Source: Stomoxys calcitrans
Lineage: Eukaryota > Arthropoda > Insecta > Diptera > Muscidae
NCBI RefSeq assembly: GCF_963082655.1
Contig: NC_081555.1
Coordinates: 145,515,252 to 145,579,251 of the forward strand
Direction of reading: 5' to 3'
DNA length: 64,000 nucleotides
The notes under the pieces were generated by a model, which saw nothing but the letters and a program-made list of their open reading frames with translations, was not told the DNA's origin and made no database searches. Positions 42,686 to 55,879 of this stretch are shown in pieces (the first letter of the stretch is position 1; every line of letters starts with the position of its first letter). Made by a program: the position numbers and the translations under genes.

Positions 42686-43545
42686 CAAATTTCTTGCTTG
42701 GCTTACACCCAAATTCTTTCATAATAACACTTTGTTGCGCTGACAAAGGACACGGGTAAAAACGGAATCCTACGAAATCTCTTTTCCATTTTGTTGGTCT
42801 AATATCCCTATTGGCTTCCTTTTATGGAAAAAATCTAAAACGGATTGTCATACATGGAAATCATGTCAACTCACCTAAACATATTTAATCGAAAATATCA
42901 AATATTTGTATAACCCGCCCGAACTCACCTTCCATGAGAGTTTTCTACAACTTTAATCCCAGCAAACATTGACCACCGTCGTCCCTCTTCCAACTACCTC
43001 CATAGTGTCCATTATATCATGAATTTTGTTACGCTAAAGGTCACTAAACTGAAATGCATTTCCTAAAAAAGTTCACAAACAACAACAACAACAACAGCAG
43101 CAGCAGCAACAACAACCAAATACAAACAAAACACTATGCTGGCAATGTAAAACACTTCCTGTTTTGCGTTACAACATATTTACAGGACGAACAACAAACA
43201 ACAACAGCGACCATTACATTGGACCTTTTGTAAAAGGAATTATATAATAGATGGCAAGCGGAAAGCATAAAGTTTCATTTTTCAGTTAGACTTCTCATAA
43301 TAGAGGACTCTACATAGGCCGGCTTACATTCATTCCACTTTACATCACATCTCCACAACAACTACACACAAGTCCACTCTCGATGTCTCACCTCATGCAC
43401 TGGCCATATAACAGCATTCGATGCAAAGCACTGATGTGAGAAAGCCAATGTTAGAGGATAATGAATTGGAATGTACACGGCAAGAAATTTTTTTAAAAAA
43501 ATCCCATGAAAAAAAACCCTGTAAATGGTGATAAAATTAAAAAAA
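42686..43545. other. No gene recognised; contains CAA/CAG tract
   Basis: A (CAA)n(CAG)n(CAA)n microsatellite lies at about 43078-43118, with further CAA runs near 43190-43210. No coding or transposon signature otherwise. Confidence 0.45.
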
Positions 43546-44318
43546 AGTAAGAGCCTGGTAAGTTCGGCCTGGCCGAATCTAATATGTGGAGGGTATATAA
43601 GATTCGGCCCGGCCGAACTTGGCACTCATTTGTCGAGTTCTTTGCGCGGCATCTCTTTTTAGGCAAACAAAGAATAATGAATTAGAACTGTTATACTATT
43701 GGAGCCATTTCAAGTCATAGTCCGATTCGGACTATAAATGAATTGAATGCTGAACATTGTAAAAGTCATTGCGAAATATTTCTGTCTATTCGGTTAAGAA
43801 TTTCGCCTAATAGGGGCTCAAGAAGCAAAATCGGCAGATCGGTTTATATGGGAGTTGTATCAAGCTATTTATCGATTCGGAACATATGGGACACGTATGT
43901 TGAAGGTCATGGGAGATGCCGTTCTACAAAATTTCTGCCAAATCGGATAAGAATTGCGCCCTCTAGAGGCTCCAGAAGTCAAGATCCCAGAGCGGTTTAT
44001 AAGGCAGCTATATCAGGTTATTAACCGACTTCAACAAAACTTAGCACAGTTGTTAAAAGTGATACCAAAACGCTACGTGCAAAATTTCAGTTAAATCGGA
44101 TAAGAATTGCGCCCTATAGAGGCTCAAGAAGTCCAAACCCAAGATCGGTTTATACGGCAGCTATATCAAAACACAGACCTATTAGGCCCATTTGCAATCC
44201 CAACTGACCTGCACTAATAAGAAGTACTTTTGGAAAATTTCAAGTGCCTAGCTTTACTCCTTCGAAAGTTAGAGTGCTTTCGACAGACGAACGGACATGG
44301 CTAGATCGATCTCATCCC
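43546..44318 (-). mobile_element. Family B element with duplicated, inverted hairpin end
   Basis: Starts GTAAGAGCCTGGTAAG. Positions 43560-43620 contain two hairpins in opposite senses joined head to head. Three 153-bp units follow, then GACAGACGAACGGACATGGC; the far end is lost at about 44318. Confidence 0.75.
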
Positions 44319-45104
44319 AAATTTTTTCAATATTTTTAGTGGCATTAGGAACAACAGTTCCTTAATGGCAAGTCCATGGGAAATTTAGTATTAGAAACTA
44401 TTTCCTTTGACTTGCCACAGTTCAATTCACTAGCCATCGGCTGTTTGGCTCTTGTAATCCACAGCATACCAGCACTCCTCACTTCACTGTCAATCCATGG
44501 AATATGTGAAACTTTGGAGTTTAACAGCATTTTCAATTTGGGCTTGTTTAACTTCCTTATTCATTTTATTCCAAAAACAGAGTTTTTCGGGCTGGAGTTT
44601 ACTCAGGTCACTGCAATGTGCTGTAGTGGTCCATGTCCTATGACAGAATTAATCTTTACAAAATTTAGCACACATTGTGGCCGGCCACATTGTCATACTC
44701 ATTGTTGGAAGGAAGTACGACAGCGACAACTACAACGACAACGATGTTATTCAATTAAACAAATTTTCAAATTTCATAGTTAACAAATTTGTGTATTATG
44801 TAGCAGTCCACCATCCAAGAGGACCAAAGGACTTATGTCCAAAGGATCAAGCAATGACCAAGAAGTTTTAAGATGAAAGTCAAAAAATACATATTATCAC
44901 ATTATCAAATTAGGGCAATAATTTCATGTAAAATAACGAAGTTTGTTCTTAGTCTGGGAGTAATTTTCTCAACTAACACGTGCCAAGTAAATTTTGTTTA
45001 GAGATAATCAAAGATATGATTACAAGCCAAAAAGCTTTAGATATGGCCACGTTGAACCTTGTAATCCACACCGCCAAAGATGTATTTCTAAGCCGACGAA
45101 ATTA
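44319..45104. other. Unrecognised segment with open frames
   Basis: Overlapping open frames exist on the minus strand (44345-44536) and plus strand (44376-44783), but neither shows a motif I know. A cluster of ACAACG/CGACAA words lies near 44715-44750. It may be remnant transposon coding sequence; I cannot name it. Confidence 0.35.
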
Positions 45105-46043
45105 CAGTTCTTTTCCCCGCATCTCTTCTTAGGCAAAAAAGGATATAACAAAGATTTGCTCTGCTATTAGAGCTATGGTCAGATTTGGACCACAATTATA
45201 TTTTATGTTGGAGACCGGTGTAAAATGTCAGACAATTCGAAAAAGAATTGCGACCTTTGGGGGCTCAAAAAAGTAAAATAGAGAGATCGATTTATATGGG
45301 AGCTGTATCAGGCCGATTTGAACCATATTTGACACAGTTGTTGAAAGTAAGAATAAAATATGTCATGCCAAATTTCAGCCACATCGGATAAGAATTGCGC
45401 CCTCTAGAGGCTCAAGAAGTCAAGATTCCAGATCGGTTTATATGACAGCCAAATCAGGTTATGGACCGATTTGAACCATACTTAACTCAGTTGTTGGAAG
45501 TCATAACAAAACACGTCATGCTAAATTTCATTCCAATCGGATAAGAATTGCGCACTCTAGAGGCTCAAGAAGTCAAGACCCAAGATCGGTTTATATGGCA
45601 GCTATATCAGGTTATGGACCGATTTGAACCATACTTGGCATAGTTGCTGGATATCATAACAAAACACGTCGTGCAAAATTTTATCCCAATCGGATAAGAA
45701 TGGCGCACTCTAGAGGCTCAATAAGTCAAGACCCAAGATCGGTTTATATGGCAGCTATATCAGATTATGGACCGATTTGAACCATACTTAACACAGTTGT
45801 TGTATATCATAACAAAACACGGCGTGCAAAATTTCATTCATATCGGATAAGAATTGCGCCCTCTAGAGGCGCAGACGTACGGACGGACAGAAGGACGAAC
45901 AGACGGACGGACGAACATGGCTAGATCGACATTAAATTTCACGACGATCAAGAATATATATACTTTATGGGGTACTTGAATATTTCGAGTAGTTACAAAC
46001 AGAAATTAGTATACCCCCCATCCTATGGTGGAGGGTATAAAAA
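45105..46043 (-). mobile_element. Family B element, hairpin end lost
   Basis: Begins inside the unique block (TTCTTTTCCCCGCATCTCTT), continues through four 153-bp units, a GACGGACAGAAGGACGAACA tract, the ATGGCTAGATCGAC block and the end CTATGGTGGAGGGTATAAAA. Confidence 0.8.
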
Positions 46044-46830
46044 AGGGAACATAGGTTATATAATTTTTAGATATCGGATGGTGGCCGACCCTCCTCCTTA
46101 CTCCAAAAACGCCACCCAAAACCAAAAGAGAACTGATGGGCACAGTATGGGTATCAAATGAGAGACATTTGAGACTAGAAAATAAATATCATGTTTGATA
46201 TTGAGTCCAAGTACCCAGCGGGCCGCCCCAACTCAAAAACTCCTCTAAACAGAAATATTCGACGTTCCTATCAATATGGGACTTAAATGAAAAGCATCCG
46301 ACAGTTTATTACAAATATGGCATAAAAAATTACGTCCAAGTAATGGCAGGTCGCCTCACCCCCAAATGGGCAGTGGACCGTGGCTATATGGGATTCAAAT
46401 AAACGATATTTGGGAGTAGATTAAAAATGTGACATTAAAATTTGCTTTCAAGTCAAGGTGGCTCTTTTCCTCCTAAAAATACGTCGAAAAGATTTATTGA
46501 CCCATTATGGCAATATGGGACTCAAACAGAAAGGTATTTGAGAAAGCAGCTCCCTATTATATAAAAGCTATTTGGGGTGGAAATTTATTGATTTTCTGGA
46601 AATTTATATTCATTTTCGGCACAAAAACCCTGAGGTCCCCCCTCACCTTCAAACACAACTTATTTATCGATCATGCCATTATGGGACTCATACGAAATGT
46701 TTCTGAAAGTAGAGCACGAATCTTTTATTTACTTTGATGGCCAAGTGACCACCCCCGAAATACCCCCTAAAACCGAAATATTTACCAATACAGTTCGCCT
46801 TACTTTTTTGTCCTCCAGGTGATCGCAGCA
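46044..46830 (+). repeat. Family C tandem-repeat element (copy 2, partial)
   Basis: Units like those at 18712-20240: ATGGGTATCAAATGAGAGAC, 'GGACTTAAATGAAAAGCATCC' and GC-rich CCACCC/GCCCCAAC blocks. It starts directly at the end of the family B element; both C termini are missing. Confidence 0.65.
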
Positions 46831-46961
46831 TTGTTTCTGACTGTGGTGCCGTTTCCCAATCTAAACGTATAACCTTTGGGGTAGCCTTAGCAGCTGGGAA
46901 TTAATTAAATTAAATTATCACCATTCTCACCAAGCCTCTCAATAAACCTGACAGCGATGCG

Positions 46962-48418
46962 CCTTTTTATACCCTCCACCATAGGATGGGGGTATACTAA
47001 TTTCGTCATTATGTTTGTAACTCCTCGAAGTATTCGTATATATATTCTTCATCGTCATGATATTTTAAGTCGATCTAGCCATGTCCATCCGTCTGTCCGT
47101 CCGTCTGTCCGTCCGTCTGTCCGGCCGTCTGTCCGTCCATCTGTCTGTCGAAGCACGCTAACTTCCGAAGGAGTAAAGCTATCCGCTTGAAATTTTGCAG
47201 AAATACTTCTTACAAGTGTAGGTCGGTTGGGATTGTAATATCGGTCCATGTTTTGATATCGCTCACATAAAAACTATCTGGGGTCTTGACTTCTTGAGCC
47301 TCTAGAGGGCGCAATTCTCATCCGATTTGGCTGAAATTTTGCATCACGTGTTTTGTTATGACTTCAAACAACTGTGTCAAGTACGGTGTAAATCGGTCCA
47401 TAACCTGTTATAGCTGTCGTATAAACCGATCTGGGATCTTGACTTCTTGAGCCTCATGGGGGCGTAATTCCTATCCGATTTGGCTGAAATTTTGAATGCG
47501 GTGTTTCGTTATGACTTCCAACAACTGAGATAAGTACGGTTCAAATCGGTCCATAACCTGATATAGCTGTCGTATAAACCGATCTGGGATCTTGACTTCT
47601 TGAGCCTCTAGAGGGCGTAATTCCTATCCGATTTGGCTGAAATTTTGCATGCGGTGGTTCGTTATGGCTTCCAACATCTGAGTTAAGTATGGTTCAAATC
47701 GGTCCATAACCTGATATAGCTGTCGTATAACCGATCTGGGATCTTGACTTCTTGAGCCTCTAGAGGGCGCAATTCTTATCCGAATTGGCTGAAATTTTGC
47801 ATGCGGTGTTTCGTTATGACATCCAATAACTGTGTCAAGTACGGTGTAAATCGGTCCATAACCTGTTATGGCTGCCATATAAACCGATCTTGGATCTTGA
47901 CTTCTTGAACCTCTAGCGTGCGCAATTCTTATCCGATCAGAATGAAATTTTGCATGACGTGATTTGTTATGACTTCCAACAACTGTGTTAAATATGGTAC
48001 AAATCGGTCCATAACCTGATTTGGCTGTCATATAAACCGATCTGGGATCTTAACTTCTTGAGCCTTAAGAGGGCGTAATTATTATCCGATTTGGCTGAAA
48101 TTTTGTACAACGGCTTCTCCCATGACCTTCAATATACGTGTCAAACATGGTCTGAATCGGTCTTCAGCCTGATACAGCTTCCCTTTATACCGATCTGCCT
48201 ATTTTATTTTTTGAGCCCCTAAAGGCCCAATTCTTATTCGATTTCGCTGAAATTTTACACATAGACTTCTACTGTGGTCTCCAACACTCAATTCTATTAG
48301 CATAGCAATTCCTTTCTTTTATTCTTTGTTTGTCTAAAAAGAGAGAAGTCGACAGATGCGACCAATGGTGGAGGGTATATAAGATTCGGCCCGGCCGAAC
48401 TTAGCACGCTTTTACTTG
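46962..48418 (+). mobile_element. Full-length family B HINE-type element
   Basis: TTTTTATACCCTCCACCATA at the left, then ATATATTCTTCATCGTCATG, a short GTCC tract, seven 153-bp units, the unique block (TTGTCTAAAAAGAGAGAAG), the subterminal GGTGGAGGGTATATAA, the hairpin and TTTTACTTG. The minus strand is open across about 2.6 units (47624-48031), showing the 51-codon phase. Confidence 0.87.
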
Positions 48419-50465
48419 TGTTATTCCGTATTGGTTTGCCAGAGGCAAATTATAGACATGAGAAGATAGGTTTGGCCTTGGTCTTAAGACTCGAACCAGG
48501 TGTCTTCATCAAAAACCCCCGATGACCTGTCGTCTGTCGGCTAGTGAAGGATGGCGCAGCCACTCCACCATTGGAGGGCTCAATAGCAGACAACATGCTA
48601 CGTCCTGATTCCACCACCGCAGATGTTGGGTCTTTAAAGTCTATTCTAAGCCTACTGCCGGGCTCTAGAACTGCCGCTCCTCCTGAAACAGAGGCAGATG
48701 ATCAACGGCCTTATGGATAACCCTATAGTAGCCATCATTGAGTGATTTAAAATTTTTTTCCGAAAATTAACTACCTATTACTAGTTACAGAATATTCCTC
48801 CGGATTGACATAGCAAAATATCCGCTCCAAAGAAGAAACCAAAAACTTAGTTCGTTTTTACTTGTTAACAGAACAACTACCAAAAAATCTATGAAACCTG
48901 TTTAAAAAAAAAACCGATTTGACCACCCTCGTTCTTTTTGCCTAATTTGCTGGGAATTTGATGACATTTAACAAAATCTTTATCACCGGCGTATTATCTT
49001 TTGATTCGAAGATTTGATTTTCTTTTTATTTCTTGAAGAGATCTTCTCTTTTATGGCTAGTTAAGATTTCTCCATCAAACGCTCATTACAAGTCCAACGT
49101 CCCCACCAATTATTGTCGTCTTAAGTTTTATATCTGCAACTTGCCCTACGCCCAGGATATAAAAACTACAACCTAGTGAATTATGCACTTTTTTGATTTA
49201 TCAACTTAACGAACCACAAAACATACAGACATGCACAATTCCATTATTCGATTTAGCAAATCACAAACACATACAAGCACACACACTGCCACCACTGCCT
49301 TGATTAACTAAAATACTAAATTTATCAAACACACACACACACACACACACTGATGAAGGCTAAGTACTGCGGATTCGTGAATTTTATATCCGTTTTTAGT
49401 GGTTATTCCAACATATTTTTCATAGACTTTAACTACTCCAGCCCAGCTGTCTTATACTTCCACGTTGTAGTGTGAATGCGAGCGGCGACAGTACATTTGG
49501 AAGGCCAAAGAGAGATTATTTGTTCGCATGATTGCAGTCATATATCCAAATATAGCAGAGTATCACAATGAATGTATCTGCCGGCATAAATAGATGGATA
49601 TAAAGAATGCTCTTAGTGACTTGGCCCAAAATGTTTATTACATTCTTTGGTTTGCTTCTTGCTGTAGGCCTTGGTTGGGGAAAACAAATGTGGTGGCCAC
49701 CAAGCCAACTGACACCATCATGTTTGGCAAGAGCCACAAACACGTAGCATGAATAAGTGAAAAGGATGTGTGAAGTGTGTGTGTGTGTGTGTATGTGTGT
49801 CTGTGTATGTGTGCGGCTATTCTTTTGGCCACTCTTGTGGTGGTCTTAGCCACCTTCTTAACACGTAATGAACTCTTTTTGCCCCATTCTATGCTGGTTT
49901 GGGGCGGTGGCAAAGAAATACTTGTTACACCAAATATCCTTCGCGAGCACATCCTTTAGATGACTCCCTTCCCCCATTTGTGGGAATTAGTAGGGGTGCA
50001 GGCAAAAGGAGAATCGGTTATGGTGAAGATGGAATTTGGTCATTGTTTTCAATGGCATTCCTTTTGTTTGTTTATCTCTATTTATTTGTTGTTGACGCTT
50101 CCCGTCCGTCAGTTATTCTCTTTGTAGCCCTGAGCCTTGTTGCTGGCATTGTGGCAGCAATGCTGCCACTGCCCCCCTTGGACTTGGTCATTGGGAATGA
50201 GATTTTCCAAATGAAATTGCAATTTGTATTTTTCTTTATTTTCTCGGTTAATGATGTCAAATGTTCAAATGTCTTTAGGATGATGTTATAAAGTACTTTA
50301 GAAGTGACCTTCGAGCAGAAACAATAAGTGTATGTGTGCGAAGGTACACTTGTTGTTGCTGTGGTGCAAAACAAGAGATATTCGTAACAAGAATAAGAAA
50401 ATAAGTTAGATAGATCTTGGCGATATGAGACACAGAAAGAACCTAAATTTTCTATAGATTCTATA
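48419..50465. other. No gene recognised; contains CA/GT microsatellites
   Basis: A plus-strand stretch at about 48535-48720 reads as a proline- and threonine-rich peptide ('GAATPPLEGSIADN...LLPGSRTAAPPE'); it could be an ORF1/gag remnant but I cannot assign it. (AC)n lies at about 49327-49350 and (GT)n at 49777-49810. The rest shows nothing recognisable. Confidence 0.4.
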
Positions 50466-50600
50466 GAAGACAATGAAATATCCATTTCCAACCCTGTAAA
50501 GTATAGTTACTTGGACGCCATTAAAATCGTTTTATTGTCTAAACATGTCCGTCTGTCTTTTGAAATTATGTGCTAAGTTCGTCATGGATTCTGCGTGAAA
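50466..50600 (+). mobile_element. Decayed HINE far-end module
   Basis: AATATCCATTTCCAACCCTG, TAAAGTATA, CATGTCCGTCTGTC correspond to the usual far-end order. No array follows. Confidence 0.55.
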
Positions 50601-50611
50601 TTTATACAAAA

Positions 50612-52745
50612 CTAGCTAACCCGAGCCCGCTCCACTGCGCTTTCTTTTACTTTATATGGAACAAAAGTTTCCTTGGAATATTTATTTCCGACAGTTAAAA
50701 AGCTTTTAGTGAAATACCATGCTACGAAAATAGTATATCGCTGGACTAACAGTTTAACAATATAAGTGCCTTTATCTGAATCCCATATGATCTTTATTGG
50801 TCTAGGAATTTAAGTTTGGATATAAGGTGTACTCCATTCTTAAAATACTTAATTTCAGCCCGATATTCTCATGATGTCTGATACTTGGCCCTGAAAAAAT
50901 ATCAGCATCGTGCTCTTCTCTCAAATACCATTCATTTAAACCCCATATTGCCATTGGCTTAATAGGAGTTTACAGGATGAGGCGTCCCCCAAACACATGG
51001 CTCCAAAATAGGTTATCAAATTCGTTTTCTAATCTCAAATACCTTTCATTTGAGCCACATATTGGCATGGTCGAAAAATGTTTTTTCTTTGGGGGTGTTT
51101 TGGGAAAGGGGTGATGCCCTAATACATGGTCCTAAATTTGGATATCAAATATGTATTCTACTCCCAAATACCTTTATTTGAGCCTCATATTGCAATGGTC
51201 ACTAAAAAATTGCTGTTTGTGGGGTATTTCGGGAAAGGGGTAGACCCCCAGAAAATTGGTCCCGAAAATGGGTATCAATTCTTGCTCTACCCCCCAAATC
51301 CTTTCATTTAAGCTCCACATTGACATGGTCGGTAAATATGCCCGATTTAGGGGTGTTTTGGGGTGGTTCCCCAAACACTAAGGCACGGAAAATATATCAG
51401 CAACGTGCTCTATTCCATTGAACCCCATATCGCCATTGCACTCAATATTGGATATCAAATTCGATTTCTAATCTCATTTAAACTCCTTATTGCAAATGTC
51501 AGCAAATATGTCCGGTTTGAGGTATTGGCCCTAAAAGCTATGAATATTTAGTTCCACTGTCTTTAAGACCCAAATTGTTTGGTGAACAAATACGTCCTAC
51601 TTGAGGGTTGTTATGGAGGTGGAACGTCCGCTAGATAGTTTGCCCCTAATGTTGATATCAGATACGTGGTCTACTCCTACATACCTTTAATTTGAGCCCT
51701 ATATTTCCATAGTCGGCAAACATGACCGGCTTGGGGGTGTTTTGTGGGATGGGCGGCCACTCAGTGAGTTGGCCTAGAAAATTTATGTCGGATTCGAGTT
51801 CCACTTTAAAAACCCTCTTATTTGAGCCTCATATTGCAAAAGTCAGCAAATATTTACTATTTGGGTGGTGTTGTGGTGGTGGGGTGGCCTCATAGACACT
51901 TTTCCCGAATATTGATATCAAATTCGTGCTTTACTCCCAAAGACCTTTCATTTGAGCCCCAGATTGCTATGGTCGAAAATTTGTCCCCTTTGGGGGATGT
52001 TTTTAGTGAGAGGCGGCCCCCCAAACACTTGGTCCCATATTTGGATATCAGATTCGTATTCTTCATTCAAATACCTTTTATTTAAGCCCCATATTCCCAT
52101 GGTCAATAAATAAGTCCAGTTTGGGGGGGTGTTTTGGGGAAGGGGTGGACCCCTAGAAACGTGGTCTCACATTTAGATATCAGATTCGTATTCTACTCGA
52201 AAATACCTTTCATTTGAGTCCCATAATGCCATGGTCGGTAAATATGTCCGACTTAAGGGTGTTTTGGGGCTTGGGGTGGTCCCCCACTTGGTCCGACAAT
52301 TGGATATCAGATACGTTTTCTTATCCTAAATACCTTTTATTTGAGTCCCATATTGTCATGCTTGGTCAAAATATATGTTTGGTAGGTTTTAGGGTGGGGC
52401 AGCCCCCCTAGGTACCCCATCCGAAATTTGGATACCAAATTTTTATTTTTGGGGTAATATATGAGAGCACACAAAATTTCGCTTAAATCGCACCACCCAT
52501 CTCCGAGATCTGGCGTTTCTGAAAATTAGGGTAGGGGGGAGGGTCCGCCCTAGATATCAGATATCAAAAAATGTAGTACCCTATTTTCACCACGGGGTCA
52601 TTGTCCACCATCTGTGAATTTCAAGAAAATCGGTTCAGCCGTTTCTGAGTCTATAAGGAACACACAAACATACAAACAAACAAACAATCAAACAAACAAA
52701 CAAACAAACAAACCTACAAACACAAATTGATTTTTATATGTAAGA
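50612..52745 (-). repeat. Family C tandem-repeat element (copy 3, longest), about 129-bp units
   Basis: It opens with CTAGCTAACCCGAGCCCGCT. About eleven units follow; the word TTTGAGCCCCATATTGCCAT (variants) recurs near 51818, 51948, 52076, 52206 and 52336, giving a 128-130-bp period. The end is AATCGGTTCAGCCGTTTCTG, 'AGTCTATAAGGAACACACAAAC', a CAAA run (52664-52712) and AATTGATTTTTATATG. No protein domain is recognisable. Confidence 0.75.
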
Positions 52746-52821
52746 AGATGTCCCCTTAATCCATGCAAAAAGTTTTTAATCCTAAAAATATTTGTAGACT
52801 CCACAGCAACTTTAGTAAAAA

Positions 52822-53652
52822 CCAGTAAGGAAAGGCAAATGCCGAAGTCAACTATGTAATACCCTACACCTACCCTTCAATTATAAATTCCGGCAAAAGA
52901 TATATGTAAATGAGAGCTACATCTAAATCAGAACCGACTCCTTTCGAACAGGTCGTTTGAAAAAATGTTGTTATATTGGGTTGCCCAAAAAGTAATTGCG
53001 GATTTTTAAAAAAAAAAATAAATGCATTTTTAATAAAACTTTGAATGAACTTTAATCAAATATACTTTTTTTCTAAAGCAAACTAAAAGTAACAGCTGAT
53101 AACTGACAGAAGAAAGAATGCAATTACAGAGTCACAAGCTGTGAAAAAACTTGTCAACGCCGACTTTATGAAAAATCCGCAATTACTTTTTGGGCAACCC
53201 ACATAAGTGCAAATCATAAATTTATATGAGAGCTATATCCAAATCTGAACAGATATCAATGAAATGTTGCAGATATTTTCAGATCAGTAATAAAACAATC
53301 CGTGCCAAATTTTGCGCAGATCGGTTAAAAATTTTAGATACTACGGCCATTTAAGTGCAAATCGGGCGATACTTATATATGGGAGCTATATCTAAATCTA
53401 AACTAATTTTTACTAAAATTAATAGTGTTCGTCCTTGCGCCAAAAAAGGTGATATGTGCAAAATTTCGTGACGATTGGACAACAAATACGACCTGTACCT
53501 TGATACATAGACACGCAGACGGACATGGCTAAATCAAATCAGAAAGTGACTATGGGTCGATCGGTATACTTATCAATTGGTCTAGCTCTTCCTCTTCTTA
53601 GCGTTGCAAACAAATACACAAACTTATAATACCCTGATTTAGGGTATAAAAA
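52822..53652 (-). mobile_element. Full-length family D HINE-type element with MITE insertion
   Basis: Starts CCAGTAAGGAAAGGCAAATG with a small hairpin (GGCAAATGCC), TAATACCCTACACC, then two D units, a very short GCAGACGGACATGGCTAAAT module and the end ATACCCTGATTTAGGGTATA. The MITE at 52976-53201 splits the first unit. The matching hairpin end is at 22019. Confidence 0.78.
52976..53201 (+). mobile_element. Mariner-type MITE (copy 2)
   Basis: Same terminal repeats and body as the copy at 34239, with few differences apart from a poly-A change near 53005. TA precedes it at 52974-52975. Confidence 0.88.
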
Positions 53653-53654
53653 TG

Positions 53655-54525
53655 CCGATTGTGAAACCATCTCTGCACGCATAGGGTATTTTGGGGATTT
53701 TTGTAAAAAAAAAATGGGGCAGCATTTGTTTTTGGCTTCTAAAGAAATTCTTGAGAATGACGGGTATTCAGCCAAGAGATCCTTTCCGGAAAGACCACAT
53801 CCAATCCGTCAACAAGAAAGGACTTCTCTGCACGCCCCGTATATCAGAACGGAATGATAGCCATTGTTTGAAGAACTTCGGATGCTCAGCTTTTGCAGTC
53901 ATACGGCGACATACAAGCCGCGCACCCAACACAAAGGTCCAAAAGAATAGACCGAGTATGTCATTCAGCGCCTTACTTAAGTCTCTTTTTTTACTTCGGC
54001 GATCAGCACTGCTGCGGTAGCTTGTCTCGACCATTCTGCTAAGATCCTGATTTCATTCAGCGCCATACCCAAGTTTCTTTTTTTGCTTCGGCGATCAGCA
54101 CTACTGCGTTAGCTTGTCTCGACCATCCTGCTAAGATCCTGATTTCAATCGCAAAAATCCAGTACACGTCCTCCAGCCTAAATTTCCAACTCCTTCCCGT
54201 TGAGCTGCGACAGAAGAAGACAGAAACAAGTCGCTTTCCAGTTCAGTTTTTGATCAAGAATTACGCACTGGCACTTTATCTGCGTGAGAGCAGTAATTAT
54301 GCCCTATTCAAGACAGGTTCCCAGAAACTGCTGAGCTTTCGAAAAGGCTAACAGTGGAGAGAAAGCTGCCATCCACAATGAGGACGATGCTATCCACATA
54401 GGCGACGACATTCGCCATTTTTTTCCATGAAGGACATGATCATCCCATTGATAACCAAAAGCCACACAAGGGGGGTAAGGCCCTTCCCTGCGTAGATCCT
54501 CGAGTCTCAATCTATCCAATGGATG
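53655..54525 (-). pseudogene. Decayed non-LTR retrotransposon RT fragment
   Basis: On the minus strand the region 54480-54340 reads, with frameshifts, 'GLTPLVWLLVINGMIMSF' and 'NVVAYVDSIVLIVDGSFLST', the palm motifs of a LINE RT; YADD has become YVDS. Weaker similarity extends down to about 53850 across a 92-bp tandem duplication. Much of the stretch below that is unassigned. Confidence 0.6.
53962..54145. repeat. 92-bp tandem duplication within the LINE remnant
   Basis: CATTCAGCGCC...CTGCTAAGATCCTGATTT occurs at 53962 and again at 54054, with about eight differences, so the duplication is not recent. Confidence 0.9.
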
Positions 54526-54630
54526 CGTTAATATTCCTACCTTTCAATTTGCTAGAGGAGAGTAGATCTTCTAATCCACCAGAGAAGTATACTTCAGATT
54601 TACGATATAAATTGCCCTTTTTATATCCAA

Positions 54631-55879
54631 CAAGTAAAAGCGTGCTAAGTTCGGCCGGGCCGAATCTTATATACCCTCCACCATGGATCGCATTTGTCGA
54701 GTACTTTCCCGGTATCTCTTCTTAGGCAAAACAGAATATAAGAAAAGATTTGCTCTGCTATTAGAGCGATATCAAGATATGGTCCGGCTTGGACCACAAT
54801 TAAATTATATGTTGGAGACCTGTATAAAATGTCAGCCAATTCGAATAAGAATTGCGCCCTTTGTAGGCTCAAGAAGTAAAATAGAGAGATCGATTTATAT
54901 GGGAGCTGTATCGGGCTATAGACCGATTCAGACCATAATAAAAACGTATGTTGATGGTCATGAGAGAACCCGTCGTACAAAATTTCAGGCAATTCGGATA
55001 ACAATTGCGACCTCTACAGGCTCAAGAAGTCAAGATCCCAGATCGGTTATTTTAACAGCTATATCAAGTTATGAACCGATTTGAACCATTCTTGGCACAG
55101 TTGTTGGATATCATAACAAAACACGACGTGCTAAATTTCATTCAAATCGGATAAGAATTGCGCCCTCTAGAGTCTCAAGAAATCAAGAACCAAGATCGGT
55201 TTATATGACAGCTATATCAGGTTATGGACCGATTTGGACCATTCTTATCACAGTTTTTGGATATCATAACAAAACACGTCGCGTGAAATTTCATTCCAAT
55301 CGGATAAGAATTGCGCACTCTATAGGTTGAAGAAGTCAAGACCCAAGATCGGTTTATATGGCAGCTATATCATTTTATGGACCGATTTGAACCATACCCG
55401 GCACAGTTGTTGGATATCATAACAAAACACTTCGTGCCAAAATTCATTCAAATCGGATAAGAATTGCGCCCTCTAGAGGTTCAAGAAATCAAGACCCAAG
55501 ATCGGTTTATATGACAGCTATATCAGGTTATGGGCCGATTTGAACCACACTTGACACAGTTGTTGGATATCATAGCAAAACACGTTGTGCGAAATTTCAT
55601 TCAAAACGGATAAGAATTGCGTCCTATAGAGGCTCAAGAAGTCAAGACCCAAGATCGGTTTATATGGCAGCTTTATCAAAACATGGACCGATATGGCCCA
55701 TTTACAATACGAACCGACCTACACTTTTAGCTTTACTCCTTCGGAAGTTAGCGTGCTTTCGACAGACAGACGGACGGATCGACATATACTTTATGGGGTC
55801 TCAGACGAATATTTCGAGTAGTTACAAACAGAATGACGAAATTAGTATACCCCCCATCCTATGGTGGAGGGTATAAAAA
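54631..55879 (-). mobile_element. Family B element with shortened GGAC module
   Basis: Complete hairpin end, unique block and six 153-bp units. After the GACAGACAGACGGACGG tract it jumps to TCGACATATACTTTATGGGG, having lost the ATGGCTAGATC and AAGAATATATA parts. It ends CTATGGTGGAGGGTATAAAA. Confidence 0.87.

Noticed and set aside
47624..48031. 135-codon minus-strand frame, and similar frames at 17591-18001, 34840-35145 and 60037-60441
   Set aside because: They follow the 51-codon repeat of families A and B; no conserved start, stop or domain.
49638..50491. Possible host protein fragments in overlapping frames
   Set aside because: Frames are short, rich in microsatellite-derived residues and without motif or splice support.
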